Below, piece by piece: positions 1-8,366 of a DNA stretch of 46,170 nt (position 1 is its first letter; each line of letters opens with the position of its first letter). The DNA comes from Marseilla massiliensis (GTDB taxonomy: Bacteria > Bacteroidota > Bacteroidia > Bacteroidales > Bacteroidaceae): contig NZ_JACJJL010000029.1 in assembly GCF_016899955.1 (NCBI RefSeq), positions 1 through 46,170 on the forward strand. The letters run 5' to 3'. The notes beneath the pieces were generated by a model. It worked only from the letters and a program-made list of their open reading frames with translations. It had not been told where the DNA came from and did no database searches. A program made the translations under genes and the position numbers.

Positions 1-644
1 TGGGTAGAAATACGCTCATCTATTAGTTGTAATAAAGCGGCAATTTTTATCTGTTCTTCTTGTGTCGGTTCACATATTGGCATATTAAAAAATACATCAT
101 CTTTTATACTCACACGGTCAAATCTAACCCCAGAATCTCCATGAGCATATACATATGGATGCCATACCGAACTCTTAAAGCGGTAATACAGAAATTTGGG
201 ATAGATGTTATGCACAGAAAAGCATAGATACAAGGGTGATATTATCCCAATCTTCTCTCCTTCATAAATATTGACTGGCCCAAAAGGTGCAGCTGTCGAT
301 TTTCTCGGATTATAAACAAAATCGCCATTTTTTATAACATAGTAACTATTGGTATTTTCTGTATTTGCAATTTCTCTGTCAAAATAGTTATCTTGTGGAA
401 CAAGACCAAGGTTTGCTGAGTTACATAGTACATTCTTAACAACATTACCTTTGTTCTTCTTCGTAATCTTTGTAGCAAAATCACTCAACCTTGATTTCTT
501 CCACTCATCCGTAAACTCCGGGAATCTCAAAGCCGGCACATTTCCCTTCGGCTGCGCCTTCGTGACTTGTTCCTCCCGTTCGGCAGAACTGATGCAAGCA
601 TCGTTCTGCTCTCTCAAAGCCGGGACATCACATACTATATTTCT
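1..644 (-). CDS. Type I restriction specificity subunit (HsdS) fragment, partial and without a start codon
   Basis: The minus strand is open from a TAG at 645-647 to the left window edge. It reads NVPALRFPEFTDEWKK, then one target-recognition-like domain, then EEQIKIAALLQLIDERIST, the conserved helix after an HsdS recognition domain. HsdS gives DNA specificity to type I restriction-modification complexes; normally two recognition domains are joined by such helices. No ATG lies in frame between the stop and the first conserved block. The only plausible start is a GTG at the V of VPALR (539-541). The VPALR-coding stretch occurs twice, 87 bp (29 codons) apart (525-541 and 612-628, 16 of 17 identical). 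With the divergent recombinase next door, the likeliest reading is a silent cassette of a shuffling hsdS locus. The identification as HsdS is good; silent status is inferred. Confidence 0.8.
525..628. repeat. 17-bp direct repeat in the hsdS 5' region
   Basis: TCTCAAAGCCGGCACAT (525-541) and TCTCAAAGCCGGGACAT (612-628) differ at one base and lie 87 bp apart. Both encode VPALR on the minus strand in the same frame. Repeats at this point of hsdS genes are typical crossover sites for site-specific shuffling. That role is inferred here, because the partner copy would lie outside the window. Confidence 0.6.
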
Positions 645-674
645 CTAATTATAAGAACCAATTATTTAGAAATT

Positions 675-1601
675 ATGATTCATAAGACAGTTAGAGAAAT
701 TGCAGGAGCTTGGAAAGAATACAAGCGTCCTTACGTGAAGCAGTCCACGATGGCTGCGTATGCGTTAATCTTGGAGAACCACGTTCTCCCGTATTTCGGG
801 GATAATGATTCTCTCCATGAACAGGTTGTGCAGGCCTTTGTCTTGCAGAAATTGGAAAGCGGATTGAGCGTCAAAACCGTCAAGGACATACTGATAGTGC
901 TTAAGATGGTGATGAAGTTCGGTGTTAAAAATGAATGGATGAGCTATTGTGAGTGGGACATCAAATATCCTACGAGTTCATCGAGCAATGAGTTGGAAGT
1001 GCTTTCGGTCAATAATCACAGAAAAATTTTAGACTATATCCAAACGCACTTTTCCTTTACCGGACTTGGCATCTATATCAGCCTTACTACAGGCTTACGC
1101 ATTGGCGAGGTTTGTGCCTTAAAATGGAGCGACATCAACGTGACGGATGGAACTGTAACAGTAAGCCGCACAATCGAGCGTATCTACATCATTGAAGGTG
1201 ACAGAAAACATACGCAGGTCGTTGTCAACACGCCCAAAACCAAGAACTCCTGCCGTGAAATACCCATGAACAAAGAGTTGCTTGCCATGATTAAGCCATT
1301 GAAAAAGGTTGTCAATGATGATTTCTATGTGCTGACAAACGATGAACATCCTACCGAACCACGCACATACCGCAATTACTACAAAGGCTTAATGGCGAAG
1401 CTCGACATTCCCAAACTGAAATATCACGGCTTGCGACATAGCTTTGCCACACGTTGTATTGAGGCTGGGTGTGATTACAAAACAGTAAGTGTGCTGTTAG
1501 GCCACTCGAACATCTCGACCACTCTCGACCTTTACGTCCATCCCAATATGGAACAAAAGAAACGCTGCATCAGTAGGATGTTCAAATCTTTGGGAAAGTA
1601 A
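675..1601 (+). CDS. Tyrosine recombinase (phage integrase family), probable hsdS-shuffling invertase
   Basis: This 308-residue site-specific recombinase has an N-terminal SAM-like core-binding domain (about residues 5-95) and a C-terminal catalytic domain (about 110-300). The catalytic set is visible: R142 in TTGLRIGE, H251 and R254 in HGLRHSF, H277 in LLGHSN, and the nucleophile Y287 in DLYVHP. The ATG at 675 is preferred over the upstream in-frame ATG at 567, because the first 36 residues are not integrase-like and overlap the hsdS fragment on the other strand. The gene is divergent from the hsdS fragment. In Bacteroidales, similar recombinases sit inside type I restriction loci and invert hsdS segments, and that is the best guess here. 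A generic element integrase is the alternative. Its stop codon lies at the edge of the 22-bp inverted repeat 1599-1620. Confidence 0.88.
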   Translation: MIHKTVREIAGAWKEYKRPYVKQSTMAAYALILENHVLPYFGDNDSLHEQVVQAFVLQKLESGLSVKTVKDILIVLKMVMKFGVKNEWMSYCEWDIKYPTSSSSNELEVLSVNNHRKILDYIQTHFSFTGLGIYISLTTGLRIGEVCALKWSDINVTDGTVTVSRTIERIYIIEGDRKHTQVVVNTPKTKNSCREIPMNKELLAMIKPLKKVVNDDFYVLTNDEHPTEPRTYRNYYKGLMAKLDIPKLKYHGLRHSFATRCIEAGCDYKTVSVLLGHSNISTTLDLYVHPNMEQKKRCISRMFKSLGK

Positions 1602-1798
1602 GTAGGTGTTCAAAATTAATTGCCATCAAATTGTGCGCTATTTTGGATAAGCATGCCAAAGTCCGGAGAGGGAGCGTAGCGGGCTACGCGACCGATGAGA
1701 CTTTGGTATGCGGCCCGAAAGAGCACACAAGATGGTGGCAAAGATATAGAGGACACCAGCAAGGTATATTGTATCGATTAATTTTGAACAGCTACTTA
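1599..1798. repeat. ~200-bp segment bounded by 22-bp imperfect inverted repeats
   Basis: Positions 1599-1620 and 1777-1798 are inverted repeats of 22 bp with one mismatch, built on the core GTTCAAAATTAAT. Inside is a nested hairpin: GCATGCCAAAGTC (1651-1663) pairs with 1699-1711 with one mismatch, and GCGTAGC (1674-1680) pairs perfectly with 1683-1689. No protein is convincingly encoded. On the minus strand, TATCTTTG (1739-1746) matches the Bacteroidetes -7 box, but I see no -33 element at the right distance. No clear target-site duplication is visible. The segment could be a MITE-like element or an invertible segment used by the neighbouring recombinase. Confidence 0.65.
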
Positions 1799-2198
1799 AG
1801 AGCGTATTTTCATCTTTTGCATATAGCCCGTAGGATTTCAGTATGGCAACAAATGGGCAATGCCATTGTCATGAACCTGGGCCATCTGCCCAACAGACAA
1901 ACGCCTTCATTGTTTTGAAGGTGTTTGGCCATTTTATCGCGTTGACCCTGAATAAGTCCCTTATATGCCATGGTGTGTTTGGTAGAGCGCTGGCTTGTTT
2001 GCCCAGGACGGCGCATCAAAGCCATGTGGATTGCTACAAGCAGAAACGACCATCAATTGGGGATTTGGCGGTTAAGTCAAGGTTTGGATTTCGACCGTGT
2101 GCTTTGGTTTTATACCAAATGCTCATAATCAATGCAGGGCCTGCAATATTGCATGCCGTTGTTACGTTTTTTATCATGACGATCAAACAATGACTGAC
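1799..2198. other. Intergenic stretch with one weak hairpin
   Basis: There is no convincing gene here; the short ORFs on both strands lack recognisable protein character. A 10-bp hairpin with one G-U pair (1900-1909 with 1916-1925, loop 1910-1915) is followed by only a short T-rich run, so it is at best a weak terminator. No good promoter was seen for the lipoprotein gene that follows. Confidence 0.45.
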
Positions 2199-3308
2199 AT
2201 GAATAACAAACTGAACAACCGTCATGCGCCCGCCGCCGTTGCGCTTTTGTTGTCGTTGACGGTGGCTGCGTGCAGTCACGACAAGCCGCTGGAGATTTCA
2301 AGCAGCGTCCGTTACAGCCAGTTGGACGATGAAGGCCTTGTTGCTGATAAAGGATGCCTGGAATACGACTCCATTGTGTTTTCCGACAATTCGTATGCCG
2401 TGATGGTGCTGAGGAATGCACCGCAAAACATGCTCACGCGATATGTTGACAGCGGCGGCCGGCTGATGGCAACCGTCTCGGCGCCTTCGGAAACCTACGC
2501 GCAGCGCCTGGTGTATGGATACGACGACAAAGGCAGGCTGCGCTATCTGCTGCGTTTCGACGAGCTGGGCGAGCCGCAGCTTTGGGAAGAGAACACAGAC
2601 AGTGCATACCTGGGCTTCAGGATGGCCATAGACAGTGTCAATTTCCACAATCCCGACACCACGCGGCACACCTTGACCGAAATGGTTTATGGCGACGGCG
2701 GGTGGGTGAGCGAGATCAGGGAGACGCCTACTGGCAAATGCCTGGCGGCCCCCGAGGGGTACAGGATTGAGGTGAAGGTGGACCAATGCGTGGGGTTCTG
2801 GTCGAGCGACCTGGACGGCGGCCGTTACCTGCTTAAGGCCGACATCGTGCCCATATCCGCCGGAGGTGGCACGTATTTCATAAAGCGATTCGTCGACTTC
2901 ATGCCCACAACGGAAATGCATTATGCTGGCTGGCGGCTGTTCAAGTCTGTGTGCCACCCCAACCCGAGATGTCCGGGCGATGTCAAGGAGACGGTGACGC
3001 TCACAGCTGTGGACGGGGCCAACATTTACACCAAGGTGTATGGAAGCAGCCGTGACACATTGGCGCGCATCTGGAAAGGCGGGCTACTGCGGGAGGAAGT
3101 GCTCAGAAGCGAATGGGGGACGATACTGTGCACAAGGCATTACACCAGCCTGCCTTCAGGCATGGTGAGGGTGGAGGAAAGGAACATTGATTTCAAGACA
3201 CTGCAGATGAAACCCGCCATAGTGACCATGCTGCCCCTTTCCGGCATGCCCCATGAGGAAGACGAGATGAACCCGCTGAAACATGGCAACTGGATAGAAG
3301 CCTATTGA
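2199..3308 (+). CDS. Hypothetical lipoprotein with YD-like repeats
   Basis: This is a predicted lipoprotein of 369 residues. The N-terminus has a basic start, a hydrophobic stretch and the lipobox LTVAAC with C25 as the acylated residue, so the product is anchored in a membrane, probably the outer one. The mature part contains a YD-like segment, YGYDDKGRLRYLLRFDE, a motif style seen in surface repeat proteins, plus further Tyr/Gly/Asp-rich strand-like segments. I do not recognise a catalytic domain. The start could also be the ATG at 2190, three codons upstream; 2199 gives a normal signal peptide. It stands alone, with no operon partner and no clear promoter. Lipoprotein status is well supported; the function is unknown. 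Confidence 0.75.
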   Translation: MNNKLNNRHAPAAVALLLSLTVAACSHDKPLEISSSVRYSQLDDEGLVADKGCLEYDSIVFSDNSYAVMVLRNAPQNMLTRYVDSGGRLMATVSAPSETYAQRLVYGYDDKGRLRYLLRFDELGEPQLWEENTDSAYLGFRMAIDSVNFHNPDTTRHTLTEMVYGDGGWVSEIRETPTGKCLAAPEGYRIEVKVDQCVGFWSSDLDGGRYLLKADIVPISAGGGTYFIKRFVDFMPTTEMHYAGWRLFKSVCHPNPRCPGDVKETVTLTAVDGANIYTKVYGSSRDTLARIWKGGLLREEVLRSEWGTILCTRHYTSLPSGMVRVEERNIDFKTLQMKPAIVTMLPLSGMPHEEDEMNPLKHGNWIEAY

Positions 3309-3838
3309 ACGCCACGTGCGCCACGGCCGGGCATGGCCCTCATGGCTGTGGCGCAGGCCGGTCGTGCGCCATGCCTTTATGCGTAAGCAACGGCCGTTGT
3401 GCCCCTAAGCCATGGCATCTCATGATTCGGCGCTTGCCGGGAAGCTGTCCCGGCCTTGGCTGTCGCCGGTTTTGGCCGGGCTTTTGCGGCTGGGGCGGAC
3501 GGTGGTTTTTGTGTACGGGCCTTTTCGCTTGCCTGGGGCGGTGGGGAAGCGGGGCCGTTGGTTGACATTGCCTTATGATTGTTCGCAACAGTACCAGACT
3601 GTGAAATTTTTGCATCAAGGCTTCATAAGGCGGCCGCCATTGACTATATTTGCATGAGGAACATGTGGGAAGTGGAAAAGAACCTGCCGGCTCTCCGGCG
3701 GCAATGACTACGGGCTGGTTTGGCGGGCAACTACAGCGATTGCTTGCAGTAGACAATGTGGTAGGCCCGGGGCTTGGCAATGGCGGCGGGCCAGGTGCAG
3801 CTGTGGTACCGGGGCGAAAAGGAAAGGGGAAAGGATAG

Positions 3839-3937
3839 GGGAGGTCTGGGAGAGCTGGGAGAGCTGGGAGTAATGGGAGAGCTGGGAGCTCTGGGAGGTC
3901 TGGGAGGTCTGGGAGGTCTGGGAACTCTGGGAGTAAT
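3839..3937. repeat. 9-bp tandem repeat, 11 units
   Basis: Eleven head-to-tail 9-mers all start GGGA. The commonest units are GGGAGGTCT (4) and GGGAGAGCT (3), with GGGAGTAAT, GGGAGCTCT and GGGAACTCT as variants. The array lies between genes. It is purine-rich on the plus strand and open to slippage. Confidence 0.85.
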
Positions 3938-4083
3938 GTGAAGTTAGAAGGAGTCAGAAGACATTACCCACCAAAGCTGTTGTCTGCTAACTTACTATCA
4001 CTCATATAGCTCACCATTGCTATTTGCAACTTGACGGCATCCACATTGACATAAACATTACGCGGCCTGTTGCTGCATCTGGG

Positions 4084-4143
4084 ATAAAGAAATCAGGTAT
4101 AAAGAAATTAGGTATAAAGAAATCAGGTATAAAGTAACTGGGA
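4084..4143. repeat. 15-bp tandem repeat abutting the 4151 gene
   Basis: Three near-identical 15-bp units ATAAAGAAATCAGGT (4084-4098, 4099-4113, 4114-4128) and a degenerate fourth (4129-4143) end seven bases before the ATG at 4151. Copy-number change would alter the leader or promoter spacing of the outer-membrane protein gene. Confidence 0.8.
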
Positions 4144-4150
4144 TATAGAA

Positions 4151-4831
4151 ATGGTTAAGCATATTAATGGTTATCGTATCATGGCGCTCGCCTTGGCATT
4201 GATGGTGGCGGTTGTGGCGGGCGCATCCGACAATGGGGAAGACGACGCTGCCTGGCGCCACTGCCTGGGGCTTACCGGCGAGCTTACATCAAGCGACACA
4301 TGGCAGCTGGAAGCCTCTTACCACTGGTTTCCCGTGAGGTATGCGGGCATAGGCGTCTCCCTGGGCATGTGGGAGCAGTATTCGTATGGCGGTGTGCCCG
4401 CAACAAACGAGTGGCGCACCGACGATGACAGCCGTTGCATGATGAGCGCGTTTCTCATGCCGTCGCTGCTGCTGCGAACGCCCGCGCTCATCAGGACGGA
4501 AAGCGTAGGCATCGGCCTCATGGCCGAGCCGGGCTTCATGATGAACGTGCCTTACAGCAGTGTTACCATTGAAATGAAAGACAAAAGGGGCTTGCCCACA
4601 GGGTATGACCGTGTGAGCGGCAACCGTGGCCGGTGGTATGCGTTCAGTGTGCGCATAGGCGTTTACGCGGCGTTCGACCCCGTCACCCTGTCGCTGGGCT
4701 ACGCCTGGTCCGACCTCGACGTATACGCCATGAGGCGCGGCATGGCATACAAGGGCACGAGCTTCGGCCCTTTCTACCCCGAGCGGAAAAACCAGGGCGG
4801 CGCCTTCCTGCGGGTGGCCTATTCGCTGTGA
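4151..4831 (+). CDS. Hypothetical small outer-membrane beta-barrel protein
   Basis: The product has 226 residues with a signal peptide (MALALALMVAVVAGA, cleavage near residue 25). The rest is a series of alternating-polarity strands rich in Tyr, Trp, Gly and Arg, such as WQLEASYHWFPVRYAGIGVSLGMW, WYAFSVRIGVYAAF and GGAFLRVAYSL. That pattern and the hydrophobic C-terminal strand fit a small outer-membrane barrel of about eight strands. No specific family is recognised. The AT-rich 15-bp repeats lie immediately upstream, so expression may be affected by repeat number. There is no partner gene. Confidence 0.65.
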   Translation: MVKHINGYRIMALALALMVAVVAGASDNGEDDAAWRHCLGLTGELTSSDTWQLEASYHWFPVRYAGIGVSLGMWEQYSYGGVPATNEWRTDDDSRCMMSAFLMPSLLLRTPALIRTESVGIGLMAEPGFMMNVPYSSVTIEMKDKRGLPTGYDRVSGNRGRWYAFSVRIGVYAAFDPVTLSLGYAWSDLDVYAMRRGMAYKGTSFGPFYPERKNQGGAFLRVAYSL

Positions 4832-5192
4832 CGGGGTGGGGCTGAGGTTGGGGCGTGTTCGTAGATGCATGAGGTATGTGCACGGCGATATCAGTCCGCG
4901 CCGGCATTGCCTTGGCACAATGAGGGGCGCAGCTTGGCATCATCGGCGGCATTGTCGGTTGGGCGTTCAGCGGTTTTATAAAACTAATAGTTGAATATGC
5001 TTTCAGTGTGGCATCTGGCAGGCGGGGCCGCTGGCAACCGTGCGGATTCCTGCTGTTTTGGGGGATTTTTGCCAAACAACGAATGCAACGGATCTCAAAC
5101 CGCCTGTGCCCCCCGGGGCGCCGCAGCTTGGTTGCGGGCAAAAAAGAAAAGTGCCAACCACATTGCTGCGGTTGACACTCCAATTGAAACAG
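4832..5192. other. Intergenic region between the barrel gene and tRNA-Asn
   Basis: About 360 bp with short overlapping ORFs only. I see no recognisable coding, RNA or repeat signal. Confidence 0.4.
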
Positions 5193-5266
5193 CGCTTCAA
5201 GATGGGCTTGAACCAACGACCCCCTGATTAACAGTCAGGTGCTCTAACCAACTGAGCTATTGAAGC
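5193..5266 (-). tRNA. tRNA-Asn (anticodon GTT)
   Basis: The minus strand folds as a complete cloverleaf of about 74 nt. The acceptor arm is GCTTCAA/TTGAAGC with discriminator G. The D arm contains GCTCAGTTGGTTAGAGC. The anticodon stem CCTGA/TCAGG closes the loop CTGTTAA, giving anticodon GTT. The T arm contains GGTTCAAGCCC. No CCA is encoded. A consensus promoter lies directly upstream. Confidence 0.95.
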
Positions 5267-5298
5267 AGTGTTGCGCGCTTCATTTCTGAATTGCGATG

Positions 5299-5330
5299 CA
5301 AAGGTAATGCCTTTTTGCGAGACGTGCAAA
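5299..5330 (-). promoter_or_regulatory. Promoter of tRNA-Asn
   Basis: On the minus strand TTTG (5327-5330), a 20-bp spacer and TACCTTTG (5299-5306) match the Bacteroidetes sigma-ABfr consensus. The tRNA starts about 33 nt downstream of the -7 box. Confidence 0.8.
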
Positions 5331-5411
5331 TTTTTCGGCGAAAAAATAGCGGTAAACATAAAATTTTCTCAAAAAAACGCCCTGCGTGGCCGGATTTAGA
5401 GTATAATCAGT

Positions 5412-5419
5412 TAATTTTG
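5412..5419 (+). promoter_or_regulatory. Candidate -7 box for the S41 protease gene
   Basis: TAATTTTG matches TAnnTTTG and lies 109 bp before the ATG at 5529. No TTTG or TTG is seen at the ideal -33 distance, so this is a partial match. Confidence 0.45.
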
Positions 5420-5528
5420 CAGTCATGTTAGCCTGCCCTTGGCGGCAATGGCCACCCGCCGACGGCCGGACGGCGGGCCCGGTGCGGCAGGGCGGCAAGC
5501 TCAAAGAAGAAACCACAGAGATATAAAA

Positions 5529-7232
5529 ATGAGAAGACGCATCGTTATCTTGCTGGCCGCATTCATGGCGGCGGCGGGCCTGCAGGCGCAGAAGTCGAGG
5601 GGCCACAACTTCGAGGTGGGCAAGAACCTCGACATATTCAACACCATCTACAAGAACCTCGACCTGATGTATGTCGACACGCTCAACCCGTCGGAGGTGA
5701 TAGGCAACGGCATCAAGGCCATGCTGCGCAGCCTCGACCCCTACACCGAGTACTACCCCGAAGACAAGAACAAGGAACTCGAGATGATGCTCACGGGCAA
5801 GTATGCCGGCATAGGCGCCGTGATACGCCAGAACCTCAAGATACAGAGCGTGGTCATCGACGAGCCCTACGAGGGCATGCCCGCTGCCGAGGTGGGCCTG
5901 CGCAAGGGCGACGAGATACTGTCGATAGACGACTCGTCGATGGTGGGCAAGACGGTGAGCTACGTCAGCGAGCGGCTGCGCGGCGAGCCCGGCACCACCT
6001 TCGCTTTGAAGGTGAGGCGCCCCACCACGGGCAAGGAGCTGACGTTCAGGGTGACGCGCCGCAACATCAAGCTGCCCGAGATACCATACTACGGCATGCG
6101 CCCCGGCGGTGTGGGCTACATCTGCCTGAACAGCTTCACCGAGGGATGCGCAAAGGACATGCGCCGCGCCTTCGTCGACCTGAAGGGGAAGGGGGCCAAG
6201 GGCCTTGTGCTCGACCTCAGGGGCAACGGCGGCGGCTCGCTGGCCGAGGCCGTTGAGATAATAAACATGTGGGTGCCCAAGGGCCGGGTGCTGGTGGAGA
6301 CGCGGGGCAAGCTGCGCCAGGCCAACCGCGAGTACAAGACGCGGCTCGAGCCCGTTGACACGGTGATGCCAATAGTGGTGCTGGTCAACGGCGAGACGGC
6401 CAGCGCCAGCGAGATCACGGCCGGTTCGCTGCAAGACCTCGACCGCGGAGTGGTGCTCGGCACGCGCACCTATGGCAAGGGCCTGGTGCAGGTGCCGATG
6501 GACCTGCCATACAACGGCACGCTCAAGCTCACCACCAGCAAGTACTACATACCCAGCGGGCGGTGCATACAGGCCGTGAACTACAAGCACAGCGGCGGGG
6601 GCTACACCGAGCACATTGCCGACAGTCTGACCCACGTGTTCCACACGCTCAGCGGACGCGAGGTGCGCGACGGCGGGGGCATCATGCCCGACGTGGAGGT
6701 GAAGCCCGACACGCTGCCCAACATCGTGTTCTACCTCGATAGGGCCGACTCGTCGGAGGTGATGCTCGACTATGTGGTCGACTACATTGCCGCCCACCCG
6801 TCGATAGCCCCGGCGGGCGAGTTCAGGCTGTCCGACGCCGACTTTGCCGACTTCAAGCGGCGGGTGGTGGAGAGCGGCTTCACCTACGACCCCATGAGCA
6901 GCAAGAAGCTCGACGAGCTCGAGAAGCTGGCGCGCTTCGAGGGCTACTACGACGATGCCCGCGCCGAGTTCGACAGCCTGCGCGCCAAGCTCAACCACAA
7001 CGTGGAGCGCGACCTGGAGCGCCACAAGGACGACATACGCCAGCTCATCGAGCAAGACATTGTGGCCGCCTACTACTATCAGGGCGGGGCCATGCAGCAG
7101 GCTCTGGCCCACGACAAGCAGCTCGTGGAGGCCGAGCGCATACTAGCCGACAGCCGGAAATACCGCTCGCTGCTCGAGCCCAAGCCGGCCGCCGGCCCAG
7201 CCGAGGGCGCCGAGGGGGCGCAGGCGCGCTGA
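5529..7232 (+). CDS. S41 family C-terminal processing protease (CtpA/Prc-like)
   Basis: This is a periplasmic serine protease of 567 residues that trims or degrades proteins from their C-termini. A signal peptide ends at GLQA-QK (about residue 21). A PDZ domain follows (about 92-170, with GIGAVI and GLRKGDEILSID), then the S41 core (about 190-370). Key motifs are DLRGNGGGSL (229-238) and TASASE, with S292 and K317 (TYGKG) as the expected Ser-Lys dyad at the family spacing of 25 residues. The C-terminal 200 residues are helical and charged. ATG 5529 is chosen over 5439 because the signal peptide starts there and the extra 30 residues are Arg-rich. A strong hairpin follows the gene. The family call is secure; the substrate is unknown. 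Confidence 0.93.
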   Translation: MRRRIVILLAAFMAAAGLQAQKSRGHNFEVGKNLDIFNTIYKNLDLMYVDTLNPSEVIGNGIKAMLRSLDPYTEYYPEDKNKELEMMLTGKYAGIGAVIRQNLKIQSVVIDEPYEGMPAAEVGLRKGDEILSIDDSSMVGKTVSYVSERLRGEPGTTFALKVRRPTTGKELTFRVTRRNIKLPEIPYYGMRPGGVGYICLNSFTEGCAKDMRRAFVDLKGKGAKGLVLDLRGNGGGSLAEAVEIINMWVPKGRVLVETRGKLRQANREYKTRLEPVDTVMPIVVLVNGETASASEITAGSLQDLDRGVVLGTRTYGKGLVQVPMDLPYNGTLKLTTSKYYIPSGRCIQAVNYKHSGGGYTEHIADSLTHVFHTLSGREVRDGGGIMPDVEVKPDTLPNIVFYLDRADSSEVMLDYVVDYIAAHPSIAPAGEFRLSDADFADFKRRVVESGFTYDPMSSKKLDELEKLARFEGYYDDARAEFDSLRAKLNHNVERDLERHKDDIRQLIEQDIVAAYYYQGGAMQQALAHDKQLVEAERILADSRKYRSLLEPKPAAGPAEGAEGAQAR

Positions 7233-7261
7233 GTCCGGCCCTGCACCGTAGGAAGCAATGC

Positions 7262-7316
7262 GCAAGGCGCAGCAGGCATCCCGCCACCCGCGGGCGGCCT
7301 GCTGCGCCTTGCTTGT
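7262..7316 (+). terminator. Terminator of the S41 protease gene
   Basis: A perfect 16-bp stem (7262-7277 with 7297-7312, GCAAGGCGCAGCAGGC and its complement) begins 30 bp after the stop codon and is followed by the short T-rich run TTGTTT. Confidence 0.75.
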
Positions 7317-7865
7317 TTGGCGGCCGGGGCCCCAGGGCGATGCGGCATGCACCACTGCCACCCCAGTATGCCGTTTGGCGGCTCGGCCCGGCCCGTTTTG
7401 CAGGGCCAGACGTGCCGTCCGGGCCCGTCGAATGGCTGTTGGCCTGCCGGTCGTTGTTTGTTGTTGCCATTTGCGCCATTGTGGGCCAACGCAACTGGCC
7501 GCTTTTTGCCCCGGCCCTTCGTCGGCCCTTTTCCCCAAATGGCGCCCGGCAGGAGCGCTTGCCCGGGGCATAGCTGCACGATGCGGCCCGCTGGCCATGC
7601 CAGGAAAGGGTTGGCGTAGGTTTCTTGGCCATGTCGCAAAGGCCCTACGGCCGTCGGGCCGCGGGGGATGGCCCTGGCTGCGTCAGCCGGCTTCACCAGT
7701 GCTTCCGCCCTGTTGCCCGCATGCAGCCGGGAGCCATGTCTCGGCGCGGCCAGCCCGCCTCAGGCAATGTGGCAGCAGGTTTGCGCGGCAGCACAACCGG
7801 GCTGGCGGCCTTGGCGTGGGGAAAGGCTGCCTCAGGGTGGCTTCAGGCGGCAAAGGCCGCCTGGG
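7317..7865. other. GC-rich intergenic region
   Basis: About 550 bp with overlapping Gly/Ala/Pro/Arg-rich ORFs on both strands that look compositional. Copies of the ACGGCC-type motif appear near 7370-7430. No gene is supported. Confidence 0.4.
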
Positions 7866-7967
7866 TCAAAAACTTACATGGAACATATAGTTGTCGGGCA
7901 TTATGAGCTCTTTTGCATAGAATGAGCGCATCAGGCGTGTAGTGTCAAGCACCTGCACATCGTCTGC

Positions 7968-8366
7968 TTAGCCCTTTATCCTTACCGTCAACAGCTCCGA
8001 TTCGGCCGGGGGCTCCGTCTCTTTCCTTTTCCTGTATGTAACCCCGACATGCATGGTGACAGGCGCCGTGCCCTCGGCGCGTAGCACAAGGTGGCCCGAC
8101 TTGGGCAATTCTCCCCAGTTCAGTAGGCATTGCCCGTCGGCGAAAGCCATCTTGTCGTTGCCATTTTCCAAATAAATTGGTTTGCCGTTGTCGGTATGGG
8201 CCGAAAATGAAAGCCACGGATAGATTTCGTCTTGGTTTCCCTCAAGAAACACTTCGGCCTTTTTACTGACGTATTCTTTTTTGTCTACGGGAACGGGGTG
8301 AGCCTTGTAGCAACTTTGCAGCAAGAGGGCGATGGCGCACCCGATGAATAAATGATATTGTTCCAT
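7968..8366 (-). CDS. Hypothetical small lipoprotein, possibly cut short by an in-frame stop
   Basis: The product is a 132-residue lipoprotein. The N-terminus MEQYHLFIGCAIALLLQSC ends in a lipobox with C19 as the acylated residue. The mature part is beta-rich (GHLVLRAEGTAPVTMHVGVTY) and of unknown family. The reading frame stays open past its TAA (7968-7970) for 33 further codons, to a TGA at 7866-7868. It reads on with protein-like sequence (VLDTTRLMRSFYAKELIM, PDNYMFHVSF). The gene may therefore originally have ended at 7866 and be cut by a nonsense mutation, or the extension may be chance. TACCTTCG upstream (minus strand, about 8414-8421) is an imperfect -7 box. Confidence 0.65.
   Translation of the reverse strand: MEQYHLFIGCAIALLLQSCYKAHPVPVDKKEYVSKKAEVFLEGNQDEIYPWLSFSAHTDNGKPIYLENGNDKMAFADGQCLLNWGELPKSGHLVLRAEGTAPVTMHVGVTYRKRKETEPPAESELLTVRIKG

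Larger units (their letters stand above)
3309..4150. other. Long intergenic region carrying two tandem repeats
   Basis: About 840 bp without a convincing gene. It contains TATATTTG (3645-3652), a match to the -7 promoter box with no clear -33 partner, then the 9-bp tandem repeat 3839-3937 and the 15-bp tandem repeat 4084-4143 directly in front of the next gene. The rest is unremarkable. Confidence 0.5.

Noticed and set aside
567..674. 36-residue N-terminal extension of the recombinase
   Set aside because: It overlaps the hsdS coding region and is unlike integrase N-termini; ATG 675 fits the family.
5280..7112. 610-codon minus-strand ORF opposite the S41 protease gene
   Set aside because: It is a shadow of a GC-rich gene: rich in His, Val, Leu and Ala, without domains, and overlapping tRNA-Asn.
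7258..7890. Several overlapping plus- and minus-strand ORFs of 85-210 codons
   Set aside because: They are low-complexity Gly/Ala/Pro/Arg/Cys translations of GC-rich intergenic DNA, one covering the S41 terminator.
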